NCBI RefSeq assembly: GCF_000003605.2
Contig: NW_003114471.1
Span: 59,565-123,564, forward strand
DNA length: 64,000 nucleotides
Origin: Saccoglossus kowalevskii
Taxonomy: Eukaryota; Hemichordata; Enteropneusta; Harrimaniidae
Direction of reading: 5' to 3'
The position numbers were made by a program, and so were the translations under genes. Below are positions 25,101 through 35,011 of the stretch, piece by piece. The notes under the pieces are model-generated. The model searched no databases, was not told the DNA's origin, and saw nothing but the letters and a program-made list of their open reading frames with translations. Each line of letters begins with the position of its first letter. Within the stretch, counting starts at the first letter, position 1.

Positions 25101-28100
25101 GCCTCTCGGTATAACGACCATCATAGGTAATGTTGTTATGGGAATGCCTACAGCGTTTACGGCGGACATTGTTTACTAGACCGGATTCAATATGGCTAAC
25201 GGCGGCCATTTCGTTTTAATGGATGATTTTCTAGAGCTATATCTGTGACATATCTTGACCATTCAAACTCACACATGCTTCTAGATCATGCACATGTTAA
25301 CAACCAAATTCAATTCAAATTCAAATTAAAGTTAAATTAATCATCAACATCGAGATTTCCACTATTCCAGTCCATGTTCAAAACCAACCAGAAGTTCTAC
25401 ATAAGTTAAATTCCGATTCAAAATTGCCGATTGATTTCAGGTTTGTTTACTATTGCACGATATATGGTAACTGTGTCATGGCAATAACTTTTTTGAAATT
25501 AGTTCAAGAAAAACAACATGTGAGACCTATAATCATGGCACGTAACTTCGCACGTTTCTATTTTCAACAATATTCTGTCATCATATTAGAATTGCACACA
25601 AGTCTCTTGTTTAGTTTTAACAAGAGACTGTGTGCAAGCTTTTGTTAAGTCTGGCATTATATGTTTTTTATCCGTTTTTTTTTAATTTGAAACTGTCGAA
25701 TCAGTGATTTACATAGATGCATATTGGACACATTGTTTGTACCCGGAACCAGAACCGGAAGCGACATTCTTCAATATAGCGAAATGCATTATGGGTGACT
25801 AGTACATCTGTACTTAATATTGTATTATATTGATGTTTTTTCTCCAGCGAACGCTGTTATAGCCACTTTATTTTTAAAAGAACGTGTACGAGCACAGGAC
25901 CTGTTTGGTAAGTGTATTGTTTCGTTATTATAACAATATAAACACTCGCTACGTCACGGTGAACACTCGCATTCTGCCTCAACACGTACGACGTACTGCG
26001 CTTCTCTGTTTTTGTGTATTCCGCTATTTTTCCTGAGCCGAGCAATAAAATAACACGCTACATAAACATATATCCACTTTTGGCGGCATCGAGGCAGTAG
26101 GGTTGGCGTAACTCCAGCCATTACAAGTATAACCTCTATCATTCGTAAATTTGTCGAAGTCACGCGATTATAGACATCATCTACTCTATATGAGGAAGGG
26201 CAGTTATGCTTCAGTTCATCGGCTATATATGTGTCATTAACTTCTTATAGTTACTACCTTATCCTAAAATATGTTTGGATATTTAGAGTAGTAACAAATT
26301 CCCGGTCCGGTTTGACTTAAAATACACCACAAATATTCACTTTTCAGATATAATTTTTGGTATGTGTTGGTTCTTGGTTATTTCAGCTTCGCCGTCCTGT
26401 ACTTCGTTTAGTAATTCGAACTTCCCAGATTGCGTAAAAACGGAGAGTTTAGCTAAGGGACGGCCGCTTAGGTATGTGCTCTGTAACTTGCAGCACATGA
26501 ACCTAAAAGCGTTAGGTAATCGAACAAAAATGACGTTGTACATAAAGTACGTTCAAGGTCTTCACTTTTTCGTAGCATAAAAACGACTTGTCTTACGATA
26601 AAATATTTGTATTTGTAGGTATCCTTATAGCGATTGCCGGAGCCTTTCTCATCATTTCGTTTTCATCATCAGTAAGTTAATTTCAATTTTGCTAAGCAAC
26701 AACTTTAAATATAGAGCAAACACAACACTGACAACCTAAGTGAAACGTTACTAATATTGGTCGATTCTATTTTTTTCATAGGGGTCAGAGGTTGCTCTTA
26801 ATGCCAGGATGATTATAGAGCTTCTCAAGAACTGGGAATTCATTGTCTATGCAGTAAGATCAACTTTTTTCCTCACATTGATTGATTGCAAAAATAAGAC
26901 GTCACATGATTATGAATCCTGCTGGAGCATTGTAGGCTTGGTATTTGTCATCGTATTAAACTATAATGTAATGCAATGCATTGTAAAGCAGCGCAACGCA
27001 ACACATTATGTGAGTCTTATGTTTTTATTTTTTATTTTTCAGGTTCTAGAAATTTTACTTATAATAGGTTTACTTATTGCAATATTTGTATACGACCAGC
27101 TACACGTCGTAATTATACTATTAGTGTGTTCGTCACTTGGTAAGTCCCTGTTCTGTCTTTTGCATTGTACACTGCAGTCATCTGCATTCGTCAGTACCGC
27201 TTAACCGCTTTCAAAACATGATATGGTTTGTATAGAGAGAACGTACCTGTAATTCACAGATCATGCGCACAATTAACATGCCCCATTGTTGTGAAGTATT
27301 GCTTTCTTCCTTCCAAAAAGTGCATCAATTCGCTTCGTCGTTTAACAACGCGCGACAGTTAACCAAAGTTCCTGTAAATTGCGCCCTCTAGCGGTGGGCG
27401 CTTCTGTGACGTCAAAATAACGTACATAGGTGATGCACTGTCATTCAAATCCCCCACTGTGTTTGGTTGTATATTTGTTCTTCATCTAGAATATAGTAAA
27501 CCTACAGAAAACGTATTCTTCATTGATGAACGGTTACATATCAAAAAGATGCGTCACTAGAGGGCGCGATTTGCAGCAAAGGTGTTTTGATTTAATATTT
27601 TAAATGTTTCGAAGGTGATATATGTATGATACAAGGCAATAACGTTTTTCATATTGTTTCCACAAATTCAATCCGCAAAACGAAAGAAATATATGAAATA
27701 TTATTGTACACTGTACTTTTGTTCGCAGCATCATTTACAGTAATCACGGCCAAGGCAGCGAGTGGGATGCTGACTGTTACGTTTGAAGGAGACTCACAGC
27801 TAGGCGAGCCTGTGTTCTATATAGCTATCATACTGATGGTTGTTACAGCAGTTTCGCAAATAAAGTAAGTGGTTAGCACGTGTACATATAGACTGGGTGA
27901 CGTCATTTTGCGTAGACTTAGTCTTTTTTTCAATAACAAGAAAGTGCGTATTTTTTCGCTTATTGCCGGTGGTTCACACTGCTCCCCCAGTCCTAAAAAA
28001 GGAGAAAAAACAAACAAAAAACCAACGGCTCTTGGAGGCTTATTTTCAATAGATCGTGGAATGGACCGAACTCAGTAAGTTGAATGCTTGATAGATTTGA

Positions 28101-31100
28101 ATATTTGAACACTTGAAATGTTTTGTCATTCTGAAATTTGATGTAATGCATAGTGTCGACCCAGTGGAAGCAGTGACTCAAAATAGTAGGCAAAACAGTA
28201 TTATTTGGTACACACTCAAAGTGAAACAGATATTTCGTACATTTACTTTGCGCAAAGCCATGACTACAAATTCAGGTTTATGAGCAACAATAGGACAGAA
28301 TATTTTTTTATACATTTTTCCCACCTATCTGCAGGTGTGACGTGCCTGAATATTTTAAACAAAATTAACCCTAGCTGAGAGCGGATTGCCAACAAAAACT
28401 AAAGTAGCTACAGGCGTATTTATAACTGCTATGACGCTGAAGTAATATCTCAAGTGCATTGATCAGATTGTAAACTTTCTTATTACTGTGACGTCTTTTG
28501 GGACTAATTTATTGTATACTTTTACGCCCACTGTTCACTTAAATCAAGTTTCGTAACTCTCTCGGTCTCACGGAGCCTGGTCGACAGCTGCCATTTGTGG
28601 CACGCGCACACTTTACCCATATTTAAAGGGCGACAGTCGTCGCTCCACGCATGCGCGAGATATATGGGTCTCATATAAACAAAGATGGCAACTTTGACCG
28701 TTGTGCAGATCAACGAGTACTAACTGAGACGTTTCCAAGCTTTAATTAGGTATTTTCAGGTGATTGGAAGGTATCAAAGGAGTCACCGGCGGTACTCAGT
28801 GCAAGTCGCGCTCAGGTCAAACCTCATACTTGTGATTTCCATTTGAAGAGCGCATTGTATTATGGGGAAATCAATGTTTACCAACACAAATGTCGCACAT
28901 GCGCAGCGCGACGACCACCGCGCTTTAAGAGAATATGAAACAACGTGTCTACTGATAATATTCCCAATCACATTCATTTCTGTAATATTACATAACCCAA
29001 TTAAATGTGAATTTATGTACTTAAGTTTTCTATTGTAGATTTTTAACTTTAGCAATGCAGCACCACGATTCTAATGTAGTGGTACCGATCAACTACGTAT
29101 TATTTACCATTAGTGCCATAGTATCAGGTAAGAATACTTTTTAAATTATTAAACAGGAAAAAAAATAGTACGAGTTGATGATTTACACAATTTGTCAACT
29201 CTGGTGGCGCTTGCATGTTTTCGTTACAGCATCTGCGTTGTGCAGGAAACTAGACTATATTGATTTTTGCCAATGATCTATCGGGTCACATGGTGGTTTG
29301 CTACTGGTAGAAGAGTGAATCGAAGTTAGAGTGTAAAAATTTCACTTTGCTAACTCTAAATATCAATCGTTGTCATTCATCTGTAGGTGTTCTGTTTTAT
29401 CACGAATTTACTGGTTTGTCCTCGGTGAATATATTTATGTTTTTATTCGGGTAAGTCTGGAAAAAAACATTGTCTGCCATTTGTTCAATTTAAAATTGAA
29501 GATTAATGATGTTGTCGTTGGGAAAACCGTGTAGATCAATCATCGATATAGTTATATTACCAATTTTTGGTATAAATAGACCGAAGACGTTTATGGCCGC
29601 TGAGATCTCGTTGAGAGCGTGAGAACCACATGACAAGATCTCGCGTCGTCTCGCCCGCTGTTCCAAATACCAAAGTTACCTGGATTAATGGAACATTTGT
29701 CGTAGATTGAAACACTATTTGAAGATCAAAAAAAATAAGTCTCGAGGATATCTTACTCTTTACGAGATCTCGACGTCCATTTGCGTCACAGGTATATGCA
29801 GGCCGGTATAAATTTTAATTGTTTGCCATTTTAATTTCTCAGTTGTTTCCTGTCGTTCGTGGCTGTATATTTCATATCGGCGAACCGGGAGGAGCATGGC
29901 ACTAAAAACAGAATGTCTTGTACAGTAACCAATCCAAACGTTCAGGGTTCGTAAAGCCACACGTAAACGTTTACACATCTCTGTACTGTGACCACTCATA
30001 GTTTCGCGTTCGCTTTGACCCGTTGAGCGTCTTAATTGTTATTTTTATGTGTTTTTTTTTCTGAAATACTTTACCGAAGTTGGACCAAATGAATATAACT
30101 TCTATTGAAATTCATGAAGATCTTGTTCAATATTTATGGAAAAAAACATGAAAAAAAACACAAAAAACAAAAAACAAACAAATGCGTTTTTATTTTATGA
30201 AAGGTGACACTAGTTGGCGCTCAAATGGTTAAAAGTTTTTGTCCATAATTTTGAGTGTGAGTTATCATAAACTAAACATGTTATTTTGGTATCACAATAC
30301 ATACCGACGGAACATCTAATGATTTGTATGTAATTGAATAGTTAATAGTACGTACCAGAAATTCAAAACCCATATTTCAAAGCATTGTATGTCAGTGACC
30401 AAACAAATGTTTTAGTTTATGACAAACTCATCTAAATATGCAATGTATATTAACAACAACTGCACATTTTCATGCACTGTCGCCTATTTTTCTCAACTCA
30501 CTTATATTCACTCTAAATATATTACATGGAATGCTTGTCGGAAATCCTTTCATGCAATATTCCTAAACGGAAACTTGGAAATCTCATTGTTTAGTGATTT
30601 GCCTTGCATGTATGCACCTATATAATGATCATAATCCTTTAATAGTACGCATGCGTAGAATAACGCAAATTGTAATGCATGAAACTGTTGCATATGATAC
30701 CACCCAATTTAATATTCCACGCACGCACGTTCCTCACTTCTATTGCTTGCACTGAGTCATGGTTTAACGTCACGGGTTCGCAATAACCCAATGTTGCATT
30801 TCATCGTTTGTTGTTTCCTCTGCTTGTTAGAATTCTTTGATAAGTCATGAATCCGTGTATTATCTGCAACGTGTTTTTGCATTTTAAATGATAGCGTGAG
30901 ATGCTCGCCTACTTTCTCCTAACAGATTCGATGCCCTGTCTTGATATCCGCTCAGTACAGCCACACGCACCAAACGGCGGTAAAAGCGACGATCTGTTGT
31001 TGCCTTTACTGACACTCATGGAAGACAAAACAATCAGCAGTTATGGTTCATCGGACAAAGTACATAACATATTTTACTCTTTGCATACACATTCAAAGCG

Positions 31101-32121
31101 CGACAGTCGTCACGCAAGGCGCGTTCGAATTTCATGTAAACAAACAATGAATTTGACGCGCGTTGTATACTTAACATGGGACCGACGTCGAACGCGACGC
31201 AGCGTGACGACTGCAACGCTTTAAGAAAACGCGAGTGATATCATACCAAAAGAAAGTGCTAGAAACCACTAATTTCAAGTTACAAATGTCAAATAAACGG
31301 GTAAATAAATAAAGTGGATATAAATTTAATTTGTTGAGAATGATGAAATATACAAATATTTGGCACAAGACGACAATAAGGGTGGGTGGGTATGGCATTT
31401 CAGTAGTTGACATTAACAACGTATGTGCGTGCATATTCTTATGGTATGGATACTTGCTTTGTTTCCGCATCTTACCATGTACATGCCCTGTCATATATTA
31501 TTAAGCAGCCAGATAATCCATTTCACTTGATAGGATTTCTTAGAAAAGACACATGTATTATATATGCCCACTGATACTTTGGCCTTTTAGAAATATTTGT
31601 TTCTCGGCTGTCGGACTAAATAATTTTGTTTCAGGACTGTTTGTACCAAATTATAAACTTCCGAGAAATTTGTGGATCGAACCAATTTAATTTAGTTCTA
31701 GTGTATCACCCCGGAAGTTCTTGAAAACGAAATAATAATAATATCAGTGTCACCCATACTGGCAGAAAACTGAAAGACAATATTACGACAATGTACACCT
31801 CTTCCTTGACTATGTTTCTCTGTTGACAAAAGTTATGTTTGATATGGTTTGTGCAGGGATAAACTATTAAAAAACAACTTGTCAGTTCATTACTTTGAAC
31901 ACCAGCGTGTCTCTCACAAACGCTCCCACAATGCAGTGTGTTCATATTTCCTAGTAATACACTTATACAATATATAGCAGTATGTGCACAGGAACTAATG
32001 AACAAATAAATAAATAAATAATTTAAGCAACAAATTCATTCACTCACTCACCTATTCACACACGCATTTACCTATATTAGCAAGGCTATTTATTTATTTA
32101 TTTATTTATTTATTTATATAT

Positions 32122-32196
<75 letters not shown>

Positions 32197-32201
32197 TATA
32201 T

Positions 32202-32236
<35 letters not shown>

Positions 32237-32648
32237 TTCAGTTATTTATTTAGTTACTTGGTTAGTTACTCAGTTAGTTAGTTAGTTATTCATTCTGCTG
32301 TATGTTTAATGTAACATTATTGATTGATAGATAGATTGATAGATTGATTGATTGATTGACTGACTGATTGATTGATTGATTAATTGATTGATTGACTCGG
32401 AGTTTGTGAGTGAGTGAGTTTGATTGATTGAACGACCGATTGTCTTAATTATAACTATAAATATTTTCATCTTCACTATAGAAATAATTAAACGTATCGA
32501 GACCAAGGAGGTACAACCAGACAATATACACGCAATGTCAGAGAGGGGGAGCATGAGAAGTGTTAGTACTATTGTGGACGATGAGGACGAAACGAAGCTG
32601 AGTGCGCGTCATCCAGTGACAACGAGAACGGTACTTGGCCAGTATTAA
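19079..32648 (+). CDS. NIPAL2: NIPA-like magnesium transporter family gene (NIPAL2/3 type), 13 exons
   Basis: Multi-pass protein of the NIPA family, whose members move Mg2+ and related divalent cations across endosomal or plasma membranes. Exons: 19079-19105, 23745-23813, 24242-24416, 25848-25907, 26619-26671, 26782-26853, 27043-27139, 27729-27864, 29039-29127, 29387-29450, 29843-29919, 30926-30979, 32482-32648. All junctions are AG/GT and phases agree, giving 1140 nt and 379 residues, close to the ~380-400 of vertebrate NIPAL2/NIPAL3. Family-typical segments include GEIGNFMAYGYAP, AKAASGML, FLTLAMQHHDSNVVVPINYV, LFTISAIVSGVLFYHEF and FGCFLSFVAVYFISANREE, aligning with NIPAL2 KAVSGM, VVPVNHIFFTISAIIAG and FGCFLSFLGVFL. 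About nine hydrophobic segments are followed by a hydrophilic tail of ~85 residues. Uncertain points: exon 1 and the exon 12 donor. Intron 3 starts with a minisatellite that copies the exon 3 donor. Confidence 0.9.
19731..19864. mobile_element. family A short MITE in NIPAL intron 1
   Basis: Ends TTAAAACGCGGTGGTCGTCG and ATTGCCGCCCTTTAA; interior gttcgaatttcatgtaaa and ttgtatacgtcgctatgagt match the copies at 31094 and 41138. Confidence 0.8.
19865..21639. other. NIPAL intron 1, no recognised feature
   Basis: AT-rich intronic DNA under the preferred exon 1 model. Nothing further recognised. Confidence 0.5.
21640..22030 (+). repeat. family H dispersed repeat, copy 1
   Basis: Shares gactttacg(t/c)tttc, ggaaaatacagta, tattaaagttattgtt, cataattcaaga, attctaaatatatttctgaa and cacaatgtcgaaaac with 62955-63265. 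No coding potential; class unknown. Confidence 0.7.
22240..22600 (+). repeat. family G dispersed repeat, copy 2 (most complete)
   Basis: Left end ttttccgaacaattgcgaga and right end tctcgcagtgaacggaaaat form imperfect inverted repeats. Internal blocks match 16046-16372 and 61668-61945. Confidence 0.7.
22651..22964 (+). mobile_element. family A long MITE
   Basis: Ends AAAAGGCGGTAGTCGTCTCG and CGCGACGACTACAGCGCTTT. It carries a 22-codon open frame from 22714 (MATLTVTQFNEYELRRLQAL...) that is partly kept in other copies. It abuts a short family A copy on its right, the two sharing the aaag junction. Confidence 0.85.
22961..23091. mobile_element. family A short MITE
   Basis: gtgacagtcgtcgtgccgcg ... 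cgcgacgaccaccgcgcttt, about 130 bp, directly adjoining the long copy. Interior cctgttcgatatgggactca and catgaaattcgaacacgcgc are shared with 41138-41275. Confidence 0.85.
23745..23813 (+). CDS. NIPAL2: NIPAL exon 2, first membrane segment
   Basis: Acceptor ttaattatag, donor GTACGT. Encodes LIGIGCALAIFGNFVISCSL + NLQ, the family's first transmembrane helix with the (I/A)SLN(I/L)Q motif. A second in-frame AG lies 7 nt inside the exon. Confidence 0.9.
23890..24150 (+). repeat. degenerate 20-bp tandem repeat in NIPAL intron 2
   Basis: Successive units of about 20 bp, such as atcacacaacaataacatcg, attataacacaacagatgat and atcacacaacaacatcgcct, share the plan AT(T/C)A(T/C)ACAACAnnATCGnnT. Right-hand units are clear; the left part is strongly decayed. 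Confidence 0.55.
24242..24416 (+). CDS. NIPAL2: NIPAL exon 3, membrane segments 2-3
   Basis: Acceptor ttattgcttag, phase-1 donor GTAAGA. Encodes KFVHMK... to ...LGITTII, including KKIWWFAIILMGVGEIGNF and MAYGYAP, the most conserved part of the family. Its last 46 bases are the first copy of a 71-bp tandem repeat (24371-25151). Confidence 0.93.
24371..25151 (+). repeat. 71-bp minisatellite copying the end of NIPAL exon 3 and its donor
   Basis: Eleven units start at 24371, 24442, 24513, 24584, 24655, 24726, 24797, 24868, 24939, 25010 and 25081: an exact 71-bp period. Each unit holds gctcc...cctc...ggcgcc...ggtataacgacc then catcatag/gtaagg and ttattatgggtatgg. In unit 1 the first 46 bases are coding and the gtaag is the real splice donor of exon 3. 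Nine of eleven units keep AG/GTAA; unit 7 has AT/GTAAGG and unit 8 has lost the GT. The minus-strand open frame at 24994-25209 is an artefact. Confidence 0.97.
25848..25907 (+). CDS. NIPAL2: NIPAL exon 4
   Basis: Acceptor tttttctccag, donor GTAAGT. Encodes ANAVIATLFLKERVRAQDLF, matching NIPAL2 SAIISVTFLKDNLRASDLLG (end of membrane segment 3 and the cytosolic loop). Confidence 0.92.
26619..26671 (+). CDS. NIPAL2: NIPAL exon 5, membrane segment 4
   Basis: Acceptor tatttgtag, donor GTAAGT. Encodes GILIAIAGAFLIISFSSS, matching NIPAL2 GTTLAFAGTYLLVNFAPN. Confidence 0.88.
26782..26853 (+). CDS. NIPAL2: NIPAL exon 6
   Basis: Acceptor tttttcatag, donor GTAAGA, phase 0 at both ends. Encodes GSEVALNARMIIELLKNWEF + IVYA, matching the NIPAL2 loop ending in VGWQFLIYV. 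Confidence 0.87.
27043..27139 (+). CDS. NIPAL2: NIPAL exon 7, membrane segments 5-6
   Basis: Acceptor tttatttttcag, donor GTAAGT. Encodes VLEILLIIGLLIAIFVY, DQLHVV and IILLVCSSL, matching NIPAL2 ILEILIFCILLYFYKRKG then HMVILLTLVAIL. Confidence 0.9.
27374..27566. mobile_element. family E MITE in NIPAL intron 7
   Basis: Left end AAATTGCGCCCTCTAGCG and right end CACTAGAGGGCGCGATTTGC are inverted repeats about 190 bp apart. The gcgccctc motif also appears alone at about 33739 and 34024. No coding. Confidence 0.65.
27729..27864 (+). CDS. NIPAL2: NIPAL exon 8, membrane segments 6-7
   Basis: Acceptor tgttcgcag, donor GTAAGT (phase 2). Encodes ASFTVITAKAASGMLTVTF, then EPVFYIAIILMVVTAVSQIK, matching NIPAL2 SLTVISVKAVSGMITFS and YPIFYIMFIIMIASCVFQVK. 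Confidence 0.93.
28622..28928 (+). mobile_element. family A long MITE in NIPAL intron 8
   Basis: Ends TTTAAAGGGCGACAGTCGTC and CGCGACGACCACCGCGCTTT + AA. Close to the copy at 22651; its short internal frame from 28685 starts MATLTVVQINEY and then stops. It ends about 110 bp before exon 9. Confidence 0.85.
29039..29127 (+). CDS. NIPAL2: NIPAL exon 9, membrane segment 8
   Basis: Acceptor ctattgtag, donor GTAAGA. Encodes FLTLAMQHHDSNVVVPINYV and LFTISAIVSG, aligning closely with NIPAL2 FLNQATKLYNTTTVVPVNHI. Confidence 0.93.
29387..29450 (+). CDS. NIPAL2: NIPAL exon 10
   Basis: Acceptor catctgtag, donor GTAAGT (phase 2). Encodes VLFYHEFTGLSSVNIFMFLF, matching NIPAL2 IIFYQEFLGAAFLTVFIYLF. Confidence 0.93.
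29843..29919 (+). CDS. NIPAL2: NIPAL exon 11, last membrane segment
   Basis: Acceptor ttaatttctcag, donor GTACAG in phase 1. Encodes CFLSFVAVYFISANREE then HGTKNRMS. The alternative donor 5 nt downstream (GTAACC) would put exon 12 in a frame with an early stop. Confidence 0.88.
30926..30979 (+). CDS. NIPAL2: NIPAL exon 12, cytosolic tail
   Basis: Acceptor ttctcctaacag. Encodes SMPCLDIRSVQPHAPNG. The frame-keeping donor chosen is GGCG/GTAAAA. The same frame stays open to 31059, covering an ISSYGSS stretch that resembles the conserved SYG of NIPAL2/3 tails, but the GTACAT donor there would be out of phase with exon 13. A longer exon with a weaker phase-1 donor, or an extra exon, remains possible. 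Confidence 0.65.
31094..31224. mobile_element. family A short MITE just after NIPAL exon 12
   Basis: Ends AAAGCGCGACAGTCGTCACG and CGTGACGACTGCAACGCTTT. The plus-strand frame continuing from exon 12 into this copy is an artefact of the missing splice. Confidence 0.8.
31225..32086. other. NIPAL intron 12, no recognised feature
   Basis: Unremarkable AT-rich intron, ending in short (AATA)n near 32005 before the TTTA tract. Confidence 0.5.
32087..32400 (+). repeat. (TTTA)n then (GATT/GATA)n microsatellites
   Basis: About 165 bp of near-perfect TTTA repeats (32087-32252), a TTAG-rich transition, then GATT/GATA/GACT repeats at about 32320-32396. They end roughly 80 bp before the last NIPAL exon. 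Confidence 0.95.
32482..32648 (+). CDS. NIPAL2: NIPAL exon 13, C-terminus and stop
   Basis: Acceptor cttcactatag. Encodes 55 hydrophilic residues from EIIKRIETKEVQ through an acidic DDEDE run to ...RTVLGQY and TAA. Low conservation is expected in this tail, so membership rests on strand, phase and position. Confidence 0.7.
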
Positions 32649-33188
32649 ATTAGACCTAGAATCAACGAAGAGCTAGGCAATTGTCAATCAAGTACAATGC
32701 CGGGCTCTTTCGTCATCACAGTGGATTGTGTCCAGGTTCGGGCGTAAGCTATAGCAAAGTCCCACTCTAAATGATAAAAACGAGATTATAGACCCTCTAA
32801 GCTGCTCGTAAAAACATCGAAACGTCACAGAAAAGCCTGAATAGAAAATCGTACGAAGAAGTCGTTAGTTTCATCGTTGATGCGAGCAAAGATTGGGAAA
32901 CTGTGTGTTGCCGAATGAATTTAGTGGCTAGTGTGTTTACAGCAATGTTTAGTGAACAATATGTTATAGCAACGATTTAGAAGACATGTGTTGCAGCTTG
33001 GGTAGATAACACCCGTGACTATGTTACATAGAACATTTGTAATCAGTAAGTTGTAGCACAGTCCCTACGGTGTGGAAAGACTGTGGTTCCAGCAACGACT
33101 GCAGTGAGAAGAAACAAAAAACAATGAGTTAATGCACAGTACTAGTATGTTGTAAAATCGATTTGGAAAACAAGTATGTAGTAGCATT
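32649..33188. other. NIPAL 3' UTR region
   Basis: Downstream of the stop codon. I found no clear AATAAA signal in this stretch, so the polyadenylation site is unresolved. Confidence 0.4.
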
Positions 33189-33618
33189 GATGATTCTCGG
33201 GGGCGTGCATCCGGGCATTTTCACCGCCTTGCAACCATCACGGTGAAAACAAAGGCCGAAAACTCCAAGAAAACTGTACTTTGGGATGGTTGTTGAGACT
33301 CTACTGAACAGTGTAACAATATTACCCCTACATGTGCAACATATCAACAATCGGTAGCTCAGGATTACTTCGAAGTTGAGTTTGTGCTGTTTTCGCGGCT
33401 TTAGCTGATCTCAGGCTTGCTCTTCGACCGGGGTTCTACAGCAGCTCGCGCAGAGCCCATAGTAGTACATGTTTCAGTGCATTCTCCTTCCCAGAGTTCC
33501 TTGCGGTTAACTCACCGAAAATATATTCGTAGAAATAGAACTCTGCCCGAGAGATTGGTTTCAGTGGAGCGCGCCTGAACGTAGAACGTTCTGTGACGTA
33601 GGTCCGCCCCCGAGGATA
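33189..33618 (-). mobile_element. family B MITE, complete copy (inverted)
   Basis: Left end GATTCTCGGGGGCGTGCATC and right end GTCCGCCCCCGAGGATAG are inverted repeats. It shares aaaggccgaaaactcc, ctacatgtgcaacat and gaacgttctgtgacgtaggt with the other copies and is about 100 bp longer than the 17067 copy. Confidence 0.8.
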
Positions 33619-34286
33619 GTTAACTAGTACATTGCAGCAAACAGTTAGTAAATAGGTGAATTCGCAAGGTGATAGCAAAGAATATGCTGGAGAGACTACT
33701 AGAATTTTAGCTTTTAGCGTCATTCAGGCCAACTTTCTGTATTGCGCCCTCATTGATCAAGTATCCAGATAGGAGGTCACATTATAATATGTGAGCCATA
33801 CAATATAAAAAAGACTGTGAATTTCTTCTATTTAAATCATAGCAGGCTCGATTCTTTTATTCATTAATATCCCAGGTATTATGCATTATGAACATTATTT
33901 GTAATCGACGCAACCTTATTAGTAATTCTATTCAGACTATACTATATCAGTATTTATACGGAATTCGGACATCTCGGACATATTAAATATGCAGCATGGC
34001 AGCTCTAAAAAAACGTGCCTGTTGCGCCCTCTATCGTCAGCTAATATGGCAACCAACATGAACTGTAAAGTTTTTTTTTTAAGAAAAAGAAATAGTAATG
34101 CAAGACTGAATTATGTCTGAATTTATTAATGCGTATGTAGAGTGTTTATGATTCCTATATCTTCAGATGACTTATTTGTAACTAGTAGTTTATTGTTGCC
34201 ATAGCATTTTTTATCACAGTTTATTTGGCGAGAAAACTGTGTCCATATCTGAAAAGTGAACTGCAGAACGGTTTCAAGTTACACAG
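33619..34286. other. intergenic, no recognised feature
   Basis: Between NIPAL and the TRPC-type gene. Two isolated gcgccctc motifs (about 33739 and 34024) in the same orientation recall family E ends but do not form an element. Confidence 0.45.
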
Positions 34287-34385
34287 TTAAAGCGGGAATT
34301 GAGTCCCAAGCGACGATTACAACGCACGCTAAACACGCTATGGACATCTGACGCATGCGCAGGTGACGATTCCTCCACTTTAACT
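34287..34385. mobile_element. family C MITE, internally deleted copy
   Basis: Keeps gttaaagcgggaattgagtc on the left and tgacgcatgcgcaggtgacg + attcctccactttaa on the right, lacking the middle present at 14517-14685. Confidence 0.65.
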
Positions 34386-34778
34386 GCCCAATTCAGTTCG
34401 AAATGCATTATGCAAACACATGCAAATAACATAAACGAAAGATCCCGAAAAGCCAATTGCCGTTGTGTCCGTCGGCGAGGACGCTGTGGCTCACCACCGA
34501 CGACCATGAATGCTGTTGGTTTGTATCAGTCATATACTTTCAACATTCAATTAGATTTCCATTCTACGGACCACCATTCTGTCTGATAATTGAGGTTGGT
34601 ATCAAAGCTGGCAATTTCTGTCGTCCTGAAGAAGAGGTGTCTGCAGTAGTTCTAGTGACAAAAAACAAAACAAAACAATGACACATTTTTGCGATACTCG
34701 TGTTACTGCATTTTTCAGACTACCCCAGCTATAAATAAGTCCTCTCATACTTTACCGTAGGATACTAGTAGCTTGTGT

Positions 34779-34818
34779 ATGTATGTGTGTGTGTGTGTGT
34801 GTGGAGGGGGGGGGGGGT
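34779..34818 (+). repeat. (GT)n followed by poly(G)
   Basis: gtatgtatgtgtg... runs into ggaggggggggggg about 200 bp upstream of the TRPC-type start codon. A simple repeat; the G run could stall polymerases or cause assembly error. Confidence 0.9.
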
Positions 34819-35011
34819 ATGCTGATTACCCAGATACAGAATGGTCGAGTCCAAATCACGTGGGTGGCTGTCAGCAGGTGGTAGCGTAGTTCGAAGTATA
34901 CGCTGTGATTTGGTTAAGATTGATCGCTAAGGGGGATACGTACGCACTTCGTATATTCGTTATTTAATTAAACAGCAAGATCACCAGACAGATTTTCTGA
35001 GAAAACACAAA

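Noticed and set aside
24994-25209. Minus-strand 71-codon frame
   Set aside because: Lies in the 71-bp minisatellite opposite the NIPAL gene.
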